Origin: Sphaeroforma sirkka
Lineage: Eukaryota > Opisthokonta > Ichthyosporea > Ichthyophonida
NCBI GenBank assembly: GCA_001586965.3
Contig: LUCW03001404.1
Coordinates: forward strand, 70,001-95,000
Reading direction: 5' to 3'
Length of the DNA stretch: 25,000 bases
The position numbers and the translations under genes are program-made. The notes under the pieces were generated by a model that was not told where the DNA came from, did not search any database, and saw nothing but the letters and a program-made list of their open reading frames with translations. This document shows positions 1 to 11,327 of the stretch, in pieces. Position 1 is the first letter of the stretch, and each line of letters starts with the position of its first letter.

Positions 1-295
1 ATTGGGTTCACTGGAGTGTATTTTTTAACTATGGAATGATATGCTGTACGATAGGCTGTATTTATTCATTGCCAGGCATGATTTTATCTACATACGTCTA
101 TTCGTCTTCAAGTGACTGCGATTGATGGTGGCTTTATCGTTAATACTACATGTGTGTGCAGCAACTGGCCCCTCATCATTGTAAGCCTCAATACACGACT
201 GCTTCACACAAAACAATCAACGGATACATGTATCTACAAGATCATAGAGCCAGGATATTCACACCCGGTTCACCCTTGTAATATTCTACAATCAG
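1..295. other. No clear gene; probable intron of the NEPRO-like gene
   Basis: No convincing exon is visible here. The reading frame of the exon at 296-372 stays open back to 248 (stop TAG at 245-247), so a longer exon starting at an AG near 247 is possible. A good pyrimidine-containing acceptor ends at 295, and that shorter form is preferred. The N-terminal coding part of the gene must lie here unrecognised or left of the window. Confidence 0.4.
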
Positions 296-3200
296 ATCTC
301 CCGGCTGCTCAAGACGATGCAAAGCTATGACTGCGCACCCGCACTCTCGGCCATGATGGCAGAAGTTCCAAGGTACTGCCAAATATTCCCAATGTGTAGT
401 GTCACTCGTCATGCCACATATGTCTAAATTATACCAACTTGGTTTTCTGTTGTTTCAACCTGGTTTTCCCAATTTGGGGGAGGTCTCGAAGGTTTTTAGT
501 CGGTCATTCCGCTTGTATTTTGCACGACATGACTGCTTTAATGTTCTTTAACCGGGTGGGATTGATTTGGCGACGTACTGTACCTGCAGTGAGATACACA
601 GCGACACACTTTATATACTTGTATTGACCTCTCGTAACATACATCATTATATTAGATTCTATCAATATTTCCATACATATGCTGCATCATCGGTGAACCG
701 ATTTTCTGTGCAAATGAGTTACGTACGTATACTCTGCATGTAATGAGCTTTGATCTCAACTTGTACAGAAAGCGATCTAGATTGACAAAAGTGTTTCTAG
801 TCACAATTCTTCATCACAAAAAAATACACACCCTGCCACATCAAAGCCCTACTAATCCTCTTACAAACCCCATCTTCTCGTTTCAGTATCAAGCAGATGC
901 GAGATGCGACGGCCAAGACAGCCATGTCTCTGCCTACACGCACCACTGTAGCGAGAATCGATGCACGGGTGACAGCTGAGGCACATGTGTGCAACGAGGT
1001 ACGAGTGATGTATGCATGCATGTTTGTATTGTAGAGACTTACGTACGTGTTGTCATGGTAGATTATGCTTGCTATTTGTGCCTATGCATGTGCGTGTGTA
1101 CAGACCGTGGTATGAATTGTCTATGAGCGCGAGTGCCCACGCGCGACACCTGGAGAAGACTAGTACACGCGGAACTGTGAAGATACGTGAGTGTGGTAAA
1201 GCATGTTTACTTGAGTTTAAGCACGCACATGCTGCCACATATGTAGTACACTTCTGGTGGAACAGTTTCAGGTGGATACGTTTTAAGATGTGCACTCGAC
1301 ACTCTGTAGCGTATCTGACCCGTCCATCCCAATGCTATCTTCTTCAACAGTGCCTGTGTCCGATATATTGATGTGTAGACTTATTTTTGCCGGTGTTATG
1401 TGTGCTTTAGAATTTGCACACCTGTTATAGACTAGCGTTACACTCACGCTGTAGCTTGGTATAAGCTGAAGAGCCATGGTCTCATATTCAACTACAATAC
1501 AGTACAGGCAACAATGCTATGTGGCTAGCCAGAATTATTGAAGTTGTTCGCATCCTCCCTCATGTCAACCTTGTAAATTTTTCTGGGCCATATTGATATA
1601 TATATATATATATATATATTGTCCTTCCTATCAGGTCATCAGCCGTATCGTCAACGCTGCTGGGTAAGTTATTCAGCGTCTGTTATTATGAGTCATGATT
1701 GAAACACAAGTGAGACTCCTGTTTTGTTTGTAATACATTGTCTACCTCCCCGTTGTAAACTCATTTTATCTTTCAAGTCGTTAAATGCTTTTTCTTGCCT
1801 GTCTCAATGTCAGGTGTTTCGTTTTTTTCGTTCTGTTTAAGGCTGGCTCGTATAGCCCGTATAGTGTTATCTGTTCCTTTGTGCATCTCACGTAGACTGG
1901 TCTGGTTTAAACTTCAGTTTTGTCTCCATGCGAAAGTAGTGGGGTTCCGTATGCCAGTACTGATCTACGAGTGTAGTTAAAGGGGGCCTTCCGATTCGAT
2001 ACACGATTGCACATGATTGTACTGAGCCAAACATTCGCTTCAAACTGAAGATGAAAATCACATGTGAGCTCATTGTTTGTAGGTGTATGATGCCATATCT
2101 TGTTCTGTGTGGTCGCACAATTCCAGAGACCGGCGTTTGTAGTTTATTTTGCAATGGTACAAATTAAAAATTTATACAAAAGACATCTGGAGCTTGTTTG
2201 TGCTTTGATGCTGCTGTTTGTCCATACACCCACTCTTCGTATATGTGTCTGTTTGGTAACCTGCTCCTCAAAGTGTTCGAGTTAAACATTATTCTAGACC
2301 ACGTATCACAATTCTCCAAGGTTGTGCACAAAAAACGTACATATTATATACATGTAACGAAATAAGGAATTAGTCATACAGCACACATATGCCTCAAAAC
2401 ACGTATGCCTCTACATATGCATTACCATGTAATTCGTTTATGTATATATGATTGCTTGTAAGTAGTCAAAAAAAAGCTTTGAACGCTATGGTGTGATGTT
2501 GCTATCATATTCACTCACTCGCCCCGCTTCTCCCAATCACCTTCGCAGGCTACTGCTCAACCAGCTAGCCTCGGCCGAGTTTCCTGCGCTAAGCATCACC
2601 TTCCTGGGTGTCCTTGGTCGCATACGCACCCTCCTCAGCGCTCGTCAGGAAGATCTGATTGTGTGTGTGAGCATTCTACAGCTGCTGTGTGACCCTCCCG
2701 CTGAGTCAATCCCCCATTTGTCGGTTTCTAAGGAACCAGGTAGTAGGGATGAGTGCCTGTCAATGTGTGTTTGTCCGTGTGTGCGGGGTATGCGGCGGCT
2801 GGTAATGGACAAGGACAATTCAGGCACACAGACCAAACCAGCACCAAACTTGAGGCGCGGCTCTGTTGTGCGGCCGGACACGAGTGCAGGCAAGCAAAGC
2901 AAGAGCAAGTCACTCACCTCTGGTAACCAAACAAGCGCCCTCGATATATCAGAAAGGTTGAAACCATCGCAATCTGTAGACACTGAATATTCGGATGAGG
3001 ACGGGATGGTTGCCATGGATGCGGTTGAAGGTGATAATGATGATACTTTCGGCAATATAGCAAGCGACGATGGAGAGGAGGGTGGGCCGAGTCTGGTGTT
3101 GCCTACAACAGCGGATCGGTTCTGGCTTGGGGGAAAGCTCGAATCACAGACTGATAACCAAGACACTCATGCAGACGCAACGGATCGTGTTGTGGATTGT

Positions 3201-3623
3201 GTGGAGGGTGAAGGTTCATTCCAGGGTGAAAAAGTGCAAGATGCAGGTCTGATTGTAGATGGAAATTTGCCGAGAAACAATTTGGACATTGCAGTGAAGC
3301 CGGGTAAGAAAGATAAAGCGTTAAATCAGGATACAAAATCAAGTACGATGAAAATAGGTGAAAGCACTTCGGACGATGTTGCGAATGTCGGTAAGAGGAA
3401 AAAGAAAAAAAATCGCAAACGAAAATCGCCGATTGAGGAGGAGGAAGAAAGGAGAGGCGTGTATATAAATACTCTTGTGAGTATTGATAGACGAGACACC
3501 GAGAACTTGCATGCAGCTGAGAGTACCGGGACTGTGGCTGCTAGAGGAAAGAAAATTAAGAAGATGAAATGCGTGGCAAAGCCATGTGGCGATGATATGG
3601 ATGATATTTTTGGTAACCTCTGA
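296..3623 (+). CDS. NEPRO/RMP1-like nucleolar protein (RNase MRP-associated family), 3' part of gene
   Basis: Four exons are read: 296-372 (phase 0 to 2), 887-998 (phase 2 to 0), 1635-1663 (phase 0 to 2) and 2549-3623, ending in TGA. All junctions are GT-AG and all phases match, giving 430 residues without the N-terminus. The first about 105 residues are helical, with a hydrophobic block LNQLASAEFPALSITFLG followed by VLGRIRTLL. This matches the core helix pair I recall from the RMP1 RNase MRP subunit and its animal relative NEPRO, which act in nucleolar pre-rRNA processing. A long acidic, low-complexity region follows, then a Lys/Arg run (KRKKKKNRKRK, about residue 355) fitting a nucleolar signal. 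The C-terminus DDMDDIFGNL resembles the acidic-aromatic ending common in fungal RMP1-type proteins. The exons are seen; the family name is inferred. The unusually large last exon could hide an unrecognised small intron around 2735-2820. Confidence 0.6.
1596..1619. repeat. (TA)n microsatellite in intron
   Basis: A perfect run of about 12 TA units lies just upstream of the 29-nt exon at 1635-1663. It occupies the place where a branch point and pyrimidine tract would normally be. Confidence 0.95.
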
Positions 3624-4135
3624 AGCACCTACCGTAGTGATGATCTCATATTGTGTTGCCCTAGCAACACAACAGATCATACATATTGAGTACACGTGCC
3701 GTTGAGTACGTACACTGCCCTACACTACATTAAACTGCCATACATACCAAGTTAGCTGCTCCTTTGAGGCCAAGTGAGTGGCTTTTCGGGGACACGTCTG
3801 TAACATACGGCAAACGAACCCGTAGCTACAAAGAGAGCGGCTCCCTTGTTACATATGCACAACATGCATAACATATACCTCAAATACCAAGCGATCTGTT
3901 TATCTGAGGCTCATACGCGCATACCTCCTAGAGGTACTGCCTGGGATTTGGAACAGACATCTGGGCGATGCAGAGATTGCATCTATGAGATGAGCAAATT
4001 GACGAGGTTGATGGTGTTGATAATGTTGATGGTAACCTGTGTATACCATGTAGGTGTAGCTCCCGTGATTAAACCAACGAGTTGCCTGAATATCAATTCA
4101 AGCGAAATCAAATGTGAGCACAACCCTGGCATTAA
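3624..4135. other. Intergenic spacer
   Basis: This lies between the stop of the NEPRO-like gene and the next possible start. No AATAAA is seen soon after the stop. A short GATGTTGAT-like repetitive stretch (about 3985-4035) reads as Asp/Val-rich in one frame but has no splice or start context, so it is not called. Nothing else is recognised. Confidence 0.6.
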
Positions 4136-4425
4136 ATGGATAAAGATGAGCTCAACGCCATCAATGTTCTGGGCAAGCAGAACTTCGGTATACTCATCAA
4201 CAGCACACACGTAAGCGTGGCATGTACACGCTTGTACACAAACGTGAAATGCACACGGGGGTATACTGTACAATCAATGTTACTTGTGACATAATCGCAA
4301 TCTTTTGATTTGCGATATCGTAGTACAACTTTCTTTCAGCGTTACAAGCTGCCTGTTAGAAACCTATCTCGCGCTCTCGGTGACCTTGTAACCAAAGCGT
4401 GCGCGGAGTATACAACACTTAAACG
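4136..4425 (+). CDS. Two-exon gene start, possibly N-terminal part of a second NEPRO-like copy (3' end unresolved)
   Basis: Exon 1 is 4136-4210 (ATG directly preceded by an in-frame TAA; 25 codons; donor GTAAGC). Exon 2 is 4340-4425 (acceptor TTTCTTTCAG; 28 codons plus two bases; donor GTAACA). Phases agree. The joined product starts MDKDELNAINVLGKQNFG and includes LSRALGDLVTKACAEY and TTLKR. That amphipathic helix resembles, from memory, the N-terminal helix of animal NEPRO, the part missing from the gene just upstream. It could therefore be a partial tandem duplicate. Continuation is unclear: the acceptor ending at 4631 gives four more residues and a stop at 4645-4647, and one ending at 4532 gives a frame closed by TAG about 17 codons later. 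Either the gene is a remnant of about 60-70 residues or a further exon was missed. The reading of the two exons is firmer than the family name. Confidence 0.45.
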
Positions 4426-5056
4426 GTAACACACCCTAAACTTCCCATGCTGTGGTGCGTGGTCCACCTATCGGAAATTGATTGTACTCGCTCATTTGAT
4501 TGTATGTGCAGATTTATTTCTTATCTTACATAGTTGTTCGGAGGCTAAACTCACAGACTGTAGCGTCCCGTATTGCGAACATAAATAGAGTAGTTCCTCT
4601 GTAAATGTTCACTATTGTTCGCCATTCGCAGTGCCACTGACGGCTGAACCGTGCTGTGAGCTGACGTGTGAGTTCATGTGTGAACTGTTTCTTGAACTGT
4701 TATGGCTTGTGTGCATGCCTTGCTCCTGCCCTGATAGCGTGCCGATCTCAATATCCTTAGGTACGCTTGTACCGGTGACCTGCACTTCGGGTCGATTTTT
4801 GTTATTCCATTCCTGTGAAATCAGTGATTTGGATGTTAAGTATGTTGCTCTCGTGTTGCTGATAGTTGCATATATAATGTATGTGCTAAATACAATATTT
4901 ATATATCAAGAATATAAATGGCGGTGTAGAAATATATTAGGCGCGTTGGATTGCGATAAACAATGAAGTAGTGTGCTTTTCACGAACCAGATGGTAGCAA
5001 ATAGATTAGCGAAGAAAACTCAAATTTTACTACAATACAGAGTGAGAGCCATATAG
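4426..5056. other. Spacer between convergent genes
   Basis: This contains the unresolved 3' end of the plus-strand gene and the 3' flank of the minus-strand membrane-protein gene. An open frame at 4632-4966 (+) encodes a hydrophobic stretch near its end (about 4850-4910), but its phase does not fit the exon ending at 4425 and it has no start of its own. No other feature is recognised. Confidence 0.5.
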
Positions 5057-6604
5057 TTATTGGACACAGTCGCCTAAGAGATTAGAGTCTGAATATCCGG
5101 GTTGCACCGAACCTCCGAATTTAATTACAGCGGAATCACCCTTCGTAGAAATGTCAGCTCGCTATAGATTAATTGCAATAGAACCACAACATACCTTCTG
5201 AGCAAATTCCTCCTCGACGGCCTTCTCTATGGCTGTGCGTACGAAAGGAGCCATCATAATAAAGTAGTACATAGCTGCCATGAATGCAGTCCATGTTGCA
5301 AAATATCCATTGCCGGCGCCAGGGAAGGGTCCGCCAACAGTGGTGTTGAAGCCTGTACAAGTAACATAATAGTATAGTACTTGAGCTGATACTTATCTTG
5401 TATGTGCTGAGTACTGAGTACCTTATAACTTAGAACGGCGCTGGTTTGTCTACTATTGTTTCTAGTAATATTGGCTAATATTCGCATCAATGACGAGTGC
5501 ATTGTGTATGTGAATAGGAAGTTATACATTCAGAGTGCGCATTTTTATTGCTTGCATCATCCTTGATCAGCTGGTGATGATATACACCAAATGCCGTGTT
5601 CTATTTGAAGGCAATGTTAGGAGGCAATCGAATATGAGCTTCGTATATTGGCAGCGGTATCAACCCTATATGCTATTTTAAATTATTCACTAAATCCACC
5701 AATTCAGATTTCAGACGAGAAAATTATACAAATGCATTCACCCCATTTCTCCCAACAATTACATAACTCCCGTGTCGTTCCACAAGATATCGCATATGTG
5801 TATACAGATGTTCAGCCTCAATGATTAAACGCTTACATACTTAAGAAATGCTCAAGTTTGTATATTCAATAATACATGCAACGAGTGACAATTTTTGTTA
5901 AACAGTGTGCTGTGTGGGGCTTTAGACCCCGATTCCAGTACTCAACAAGTACGAAATGATTTTGCGAGTGCTTTTGGTGCACATGACATACCAGTTCCAA
6001 AAGCCCACCAGACTGTTAAAAAGCCGCCCAAAATCATGCCAAATCTCTCCTCCATTTGGGATGACATGGCATGGTGTAGGTACAGGCCAATTGCACAAAC
6101 AACGAATGAAATCACCCCAACAGCTACGGCCCAACCTAATCTGTTTGCGCAATTATTACTACGGGCGCAGACGTCTGATGCGACGGAAAATTCAATCAGG
6201 GATGCAGCACAGCATACCGCAAGACCGCTGAAAAACGAGCTGACCTTCTTGATCTTGTATGCAGTGATCAGGAAGAAGTAGTAGATAGATGCGCCGAATG
6301 CAATCCAGACTCCGAAGTACCCATTACCCAGGCCAGTGTAAGGGCCTGCAGTGCCACTTGTAAAGGCAACACCGGCAGCCCACCACAACACCAAGAATAT
6401 GGCACCATATGTCCCAAGCTTCATCATGATGTCTTTCTTCATAAAGTGTAGGAAGAGAAACACTCCGGTTACCATCGTGCTGATAACCCCACATGCAATC
6501 GCCCAGGCAACATTCGGATTACTGGTGTTGAAAGTATCCGCCGCTACCGCGAAACAGATGATTGAGCCAACAAAGACTAGTGCTAGAGGTCCTACAGGAT
6601 GCAT
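5057..6604 (-). CDS. Eight-TM membrane protein built of two 4-TM repeats (MARVEL-like, family not identified)
   Basis: Exons on the minus strand: 6604-5992 (phase 1 out, donor GTATGT), 5352-5195 and 5161-5057, giving 291 residues. Hydrophobic segments lie near residues 6-22, 33-53, 64-83, 96-116, 122-141, 157-177, 187-205 and 221-240. The halves repeat with an offset of 125: LVLWWAAG (71-78) against LTVWWAFG (196-203), and GPYTGLGNGYFGVW (87-100) against GPFPGAGNGYFATW (212-225). Both TM4 and TM8 end with a YYF motif. The 4-TM layout and WW-G motif recall MARVEL-type membrane-apposition proteins, but I cannot name a family. The tail is hydrophilic. The last intron would be only 33 nt (5194-5162), far shorter than its neighbours. 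If it is not spliced, the protein ends 11 residues after residue 257 at a TAG. The start is the first Met before TM1. An in-frame open extension upstream to 6820 looks non-coding and probably reflects 5' UTR or intron. Confidence 0.75.
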
Positions 6605-7283
6605 AATGATTATCTGATGCTCAACACCTAAGGAAATGTATATATATATCTTAAATGGTTTAACGGACGCGTACCTAGTCTGGAGTTTAGACCGCAACAA
6701 AATATTCACCAACTCATAATAATCTAAACTTTCTAGTAATAGCAAGTCGGAGTGTATCATCAGCATACCAACATTTAGATTGGCACGCGATTTTGGTGTG
6801 GTGGAAACAAATATATTCAAATAAACAAGAGGCGCGAATATTTTTTTTCACGGAGGTACACACGAGAAAAAACAACAACAATAAACATACTCTTATTTTC
6901 GAGATAAAATATAGAGCATACCCGGATTGTAACATAACAAGGCGGTCATAGAAAAATCAGAGGGTAATACTCACAAATCGTGCCAATCGTCCTGGTCGCG
7001 CATCGACACACATATTCAATTATTTATGTGAATTGAGATACTGTATATTATTTTTACTGAGAATTTCAGAGTAAATATAAAATGGACTGTAGAGTGCAGA
7101 TTGTAAATATATATTTCAAGTTTTTTAATAAACACAGACTGTAGAGTTGTCACTTGTCAAGTTGTCCGTCTGTAAATATAAAGATGTAAAAAATATTGTG
7201 AGATATAAATATGCTTATTCCACATTTATTAGTTGGCATCTCTGGCTCTCTCTCTCTAGAGCCTCTGCCGGGCCCAGGTGACG
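6605..7283. other. AT-rich upstream region of the membrane-protein gene
   Basis: This is probable 5' UTR and promoter sequence of the minus-strand gene, followed by AT-rich spacer. A CT-rich stretch begins at about 7240. No exon is supported. Confidence 0.5.
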
Positions 7284-7404
7284 GTCTGCCCTCTCTATCT
7301 CGCTCTCTAATACTAAATATTCACTTTTAAAAATTTAATAGGGTCTATACTAGACTAGAGAAAGAATACATGTTAGTAGAGAGAGGGGGGGGGAGGGCAA
7401 AGAC
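7284..7404. repeat. Imperfect inverted repeat of CT-rich and GA-rich arms
   Basis: The left arm 7284-7314 (starting GTCTGCCCTCTCTATC) and right arm 7375-7404 (ending GGGAGGGCAAAGAC) are imperfect inverted complements around a 60-nt AT-rich loop. The right arm carries a run of nine or more G. Polypurine/polypyrimidine arms like these can form hairpins or triplexes. The arrangement could also be a small MITE-like element. Confidence 0.5.
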
Positions 7405-7954
7405 TATTTAGAGCGCGAGAGAGAGAAGTATGAAAATTGAAATACAGCCCGTGCCCAGCATAGCAGCAGTGGACGTTAACTTGTGATTCAGTATTTTTGG
7501 TTTGAGATTTCAGTTGCGTCATGCGTACCATAAGTACCTTTTTTAAAAATATATTACATATATACATATGAATATGATATACAAAAAAAGTAACCCTCAA
7601 ATTTGATTGATTGGATAAGCATCCAATAGCGATTTAATTGGCGGACTTGAAGATCAGTCTGTTACAATTTATATGACACTATTTTTTTTGTTTTGTTTTT
7701 TTTTTTAGAAATTGTTTTTTTTTCTCTTTTGGTTCCAATTTCGTCGAGATTGTTGTTCACTGCAGAGACGTGCAGAGTGCAGCCTCATTCGACTGTCTCT
7801 CACATTTCACATTTGTGTATAAATACAAAACACAACATAATACCATAATTTAATCCCTAGATATTCATGTCACGGACTATAGTTCGTTGTGATCATATTC
7901 AGCCCTCTGAGACAAATATATTTCAGGAGAAGGATATGGCCTATGCGCCTGTGT

Positions 7955-7955
<1 letters not shown>
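7405..7955. other. Spacer with poly-T tracts
   Basis: Apart from several T runs (about 7681-7730), nothing is recognised. No splice-compatible reading frame is seen. Confidence 0.5.
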
Positions 7956-7990
<35 letters not shown>

Positions 7991-8364
7991 ATATATTATA
8001 TATACATATACATATACATATACATATGCATATACATATGCATATGCATGTATACATATGTATATACATATATACATATATATACATATGCATATATATG
8101 CATATGCATATGCGTATTGTATGTTACATATGCGTAATATGCATATGCATACATATACATATATATATATATATACATAATATGTATATACGTATATACA
8201 TATATCATAATATTATATATATATGTCACATATATATAACTATATATATAATATATTACATCATACATACAATAATAATAATAATATATATGCATATATT
8301 AATATATATATTATTACATGCATATTATGTATACATATTATGCATGTATTATTATTATTATATT

Positions 8365-8405
<41 letters not shown>

Positions 8406-9731
8406 ATATATTGTTATTATATTAGTTATATTATTATTATTGGCTATTATACATATTACATTATTATTATTATTGCATGCAACCAAACGTATTGGTACGT
8501 ACGTACGTGTGTACGTACGCATGCACGTACAATGTTATGCATATATGCATACGCATAACACGCACATGCATACAATGCGTATGTATGTATGTTGTGGTAT
8601 GTTATTATAGCCAATATGTCCATATGACGTATACGCATACGCATGCATCATGTATTACGCAAACGCATAATGTGCATACATGCATGTGTACATGCATTAT
8701 TGGCATATGTATTATTAATATATTATTATATATTGTATATATTATATATATTATATATGCATTATTATTGGATATTCCATTACAATGCATGCATGTGCAT
8801 GCACACATGCATAATATATACAGCCATTATTATATATTATAATAACATATACGTACGCAATATGCATGCAATATATACATACATGGTTGCGGATAATGCA
8901 TAATCAATATCCATATCCATATCCATCCAATCCTGTAATCCACATCTGTAATCTGCAAGCATGCGTGTGCATATTGTACATATATTATTATTGTATATTA
9001 CATATTTGCATATTATAATATTATTGTTATATATATATATATTATTATTAATATACATTATAATAATGGCTAATAATAATAGCATACCATATTATGTACA
9101 TATATAATAATATTATAATAATATTATTAATATATATAATATTATCAATAATAATAACATATAATAATGCAATAAATAATAATATCACATATGCATAATA
9201 TGCAAATGCATAGCAATATAATAAAACATGCGTAATATGCGTATTGCATGTATTGCCATTAATATTATGTGAGTAACATATTGGTATAATAATAATAATA
9301 ATAATAATAATACATGGCATATTAATAATATATATATGTGCACATATACATATGCATCATAATACATGTATCAATACCATATATATTATATATATAATAT
9401 TATTATTATTATTATTTATATGTTATTATATATACATTATTATATATAATATTACATAATATATATGACATATACAATAATATTATCATACATTAATAAT
9501 AATGTGTATTACATATGTTGGCATTGATAATACATACATGCATGTATGCATGTACGTATGTACGCATGTAATGTATGTACATGTTACGCATACATGCATA
9601 CGCATATGTGTGCAATATGCATTACGCATTAGTATGGGCATGCCAGCAGAAGCATGTTGGCCATATATCCATTGCACGGCATACATATGTATATATATAT
9701 GCATATGCATATTATATCCATAATACATATA

Positions 9732-9772
<41 letters not shown>

Positions 9773-9779
9773 ATATATG

Positions 9780-9859
<80 letters not shown>

Positions 9860-9897
9860 GGATGGATGTATGGATGTATGTATATATATGTATATAT
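7956..9897. repeat. 1.9-kb compound low-complexity tract (TA, CATATG, GCATGC, AAT units)
   Basis: This is almost entirely simple sequence: (TA)n at 7956-7982, about 9750-9765 and 9787-9824; alternating TATACATATG/GCATATGCAT hexamer-like units at 7990-8170; (AAT)n at about 8366-8398 and 9287-9312; and CGTACGTA/GCATGC patches at 8495-8531 and 9535-9625. Long parts alternate purine and pyrimidine strictly, which favours Z-DNA and cruciform extrusion. Open frames across it (for example 7867-8610) encode only Ile, Tyr, His and Met repeats and are artefacts. It separates the membrane-protein gene from the MsrA duplication. Read and assembly accuracy is likely to be poor here. Confidence 0.9.
8495..8531. 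repeat. Perfect alternating purine-pyrimidine stretch with CG steps
   Basis: Thirty-seven bases alternate without a break, using GT, AC, GC and CG steps (GTACGTACGTACGTGTGTAC, then further CG and CA steps). This is a strong Z-DNA-type pattern inside the larger low-complexity tract. Confidence 0.7.
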
Positions 9898-11327
9898 CGC
9901 TTCGAAAATACACAAAAATATGTAAATAAATATTGTGTTGTACATACGTGTACACAAAAATATGAATATGTTTGTTGCGCTTATATACAACCGCATATTT
10001 ATACAATACTATTAAAAAAGATAGCACATTGGGTATTCGTACGTGTTCACATAAGCCTGTACTAGAAGCAGGATAACTGGTCAGCTACAGTATTTTGGTA
10101 GTTTCAGCCTGTATTTGGTATTGTGTCAGATATTAAATATGTTGACTGCATTAAGCGTGTATTTGAACTCAATTTTTTCTTCGTTTGGCGTGAATTGGGA
10201 CTCGAATTTTATATTTCGGTCACAGTTTAATTCACTGTCAGTGTTTCTACCTGCCTTCGCCGTGAAGCGCAAGAAATCCTTCGACATTCTCTTATTTTCC
10301 AGCTCTGTTATGGGAGAGTTTGATAAGCCTTCACACTTCAAATAAAACTAGTTTTTTTACGTTGGTATCTTATTCAAACACGAGGTTCAAGTCAGTACGA
10401 ACAGTAGAATACATTTTACATCTGCAACATTGTACGTATATTAAAACCCGAGGCCCAAATCAGGACGAACAGTATCATACATTCTGAATAGATTATTTTT
10501 GGGGGTTTTCCATCCCCGATTATCACTGTATACGCTAGCATGCAAGCTAACGTACAATTCAGTACTATATTGATGACTGGATCTAGAGGTTTACGAGTAG
10601 TCATTACATAGAGGTGACGCACGTCTAATAGTAACTGTACAGAAATTAACAAATTTTACCTGTTCTATGTTCAAAATTTGGATTTGTACGACAGTTCAGG
10701 CAAGCTCGCATATACAGCGCAATCTGTGCAGTAAGTGCGTGGAATGGACTCGCTAAACTAGATCAATTAAATTAAATGATAATAATCAAATTTAAGTATA
10801 GCGCAACGTAAAATGCTAAATGAAATTTATCCAATGTAGACATACTGTGCTGTTATTTTCGGGCGAAAATCCATTTGAGAAGGTGGCATCAAGTGTGTGT
10901 AATCTGTCAATAAGACTGCGCTGCTACGAATGACCAAATTAATTTGAGTCTTGCACACGAATTAAATAAGAAATACTCTGGTTGAAAACATGCATATTGA
11001 TCAATTTCATGCATGCTCGAACACGTCGCATATCATATGAATATATGCCGTTCTACACCAAACTTGATGCACATGATTGGCGTAGGTTGAGGATGCTGTT
11101 ATCGCATTGACCACAACGATTTCATTCGGTGACTGAGCGCTTTTAGTTTGTTATATAAACTGTCATAAACAGGCGTGCTCACACAGCAATCCAAGAACTA
11201 GCAACATGATCTATTTGCACATTTATAGATGGTTTAAATTCTACGTATAAACGAACTATGGAAGTTCATATGACGCAGAATATATCGTCGGTGTTTGGCA
11301 GGCCCGAACCTAATGTGTTCTGGACTC
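9898..11327. other. Gene-poor spacer
   Basis: No gene is supported. A 71-codon minus-strand frame (10126-10341) has an unusually hydrophilic Lys/Glu/Asn/Arg-rich composition, but it has no splice context and no family resemblance. It may be a remnant of something. A short tandem repeat at 10371-10485 is listed separately. Confidence 0.5.
10371..10485. repeat. Two-copy imperfect tandem repeat, period 68 bp
   Basis: The segment starting at 10381 (CGAGGTTCAAGTCAGTACGA) recurs at 10449 (CGAGGCCCAAATCAGGACGA). Both copies continue with ACAGTA..ATACATT and are preceded by TATTNAAAAC-like bases. The similarity covers about 45 bp of each unit. Confidence 0.7.

Noticed and set aside
743..979. Frame starting MSFDLNLYRKRSRLTK as a possible NEPRO-like exon
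   Set aside because: It looked attractive as the exon before 887, but no donor in the needed phase 2 was found; the exon at 296-372 ends in the right phase and fits the family pattern better.
1012..1371. 119-codon open frame (+)
   Set aside because: It lies inside the intron between exons 887-998 and 1635-1663 of the NEPRO-like gene, and its composition is Cys/His/Arg-random.
4632..4966. Cys-rich frame with a hydrophobic segment
   Set aside because: Phase does not match the exon ending at 4425, it has no ATG of its own near the acceptor, and composition is odd; a chance frame is more likely, though a missed exon could rescue it.
6605..6820. 72-codon N-terminal extension of the membrane protein
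   Set aside because: The frame is open but AT-rich and unlike the rest; the Met directly before TM1 gives a start consistent with the duplicated 4-TM layout. Probably 5' UTR or intron.
7867..8610. 247-codon open frame, plus overlapping frames on both strands through 10065
   Set aside because: It encodes only Ile, Tyr, His, Met and Asn repeats from simple-sequence DNA; there is no complexity, start context or splice support.
10115..10345. Overlapping 70-76 codon frames on both strands
   Set aside because: No splice or family evidence; the minus-strand version looks more protein-like but could not be connected to anything.
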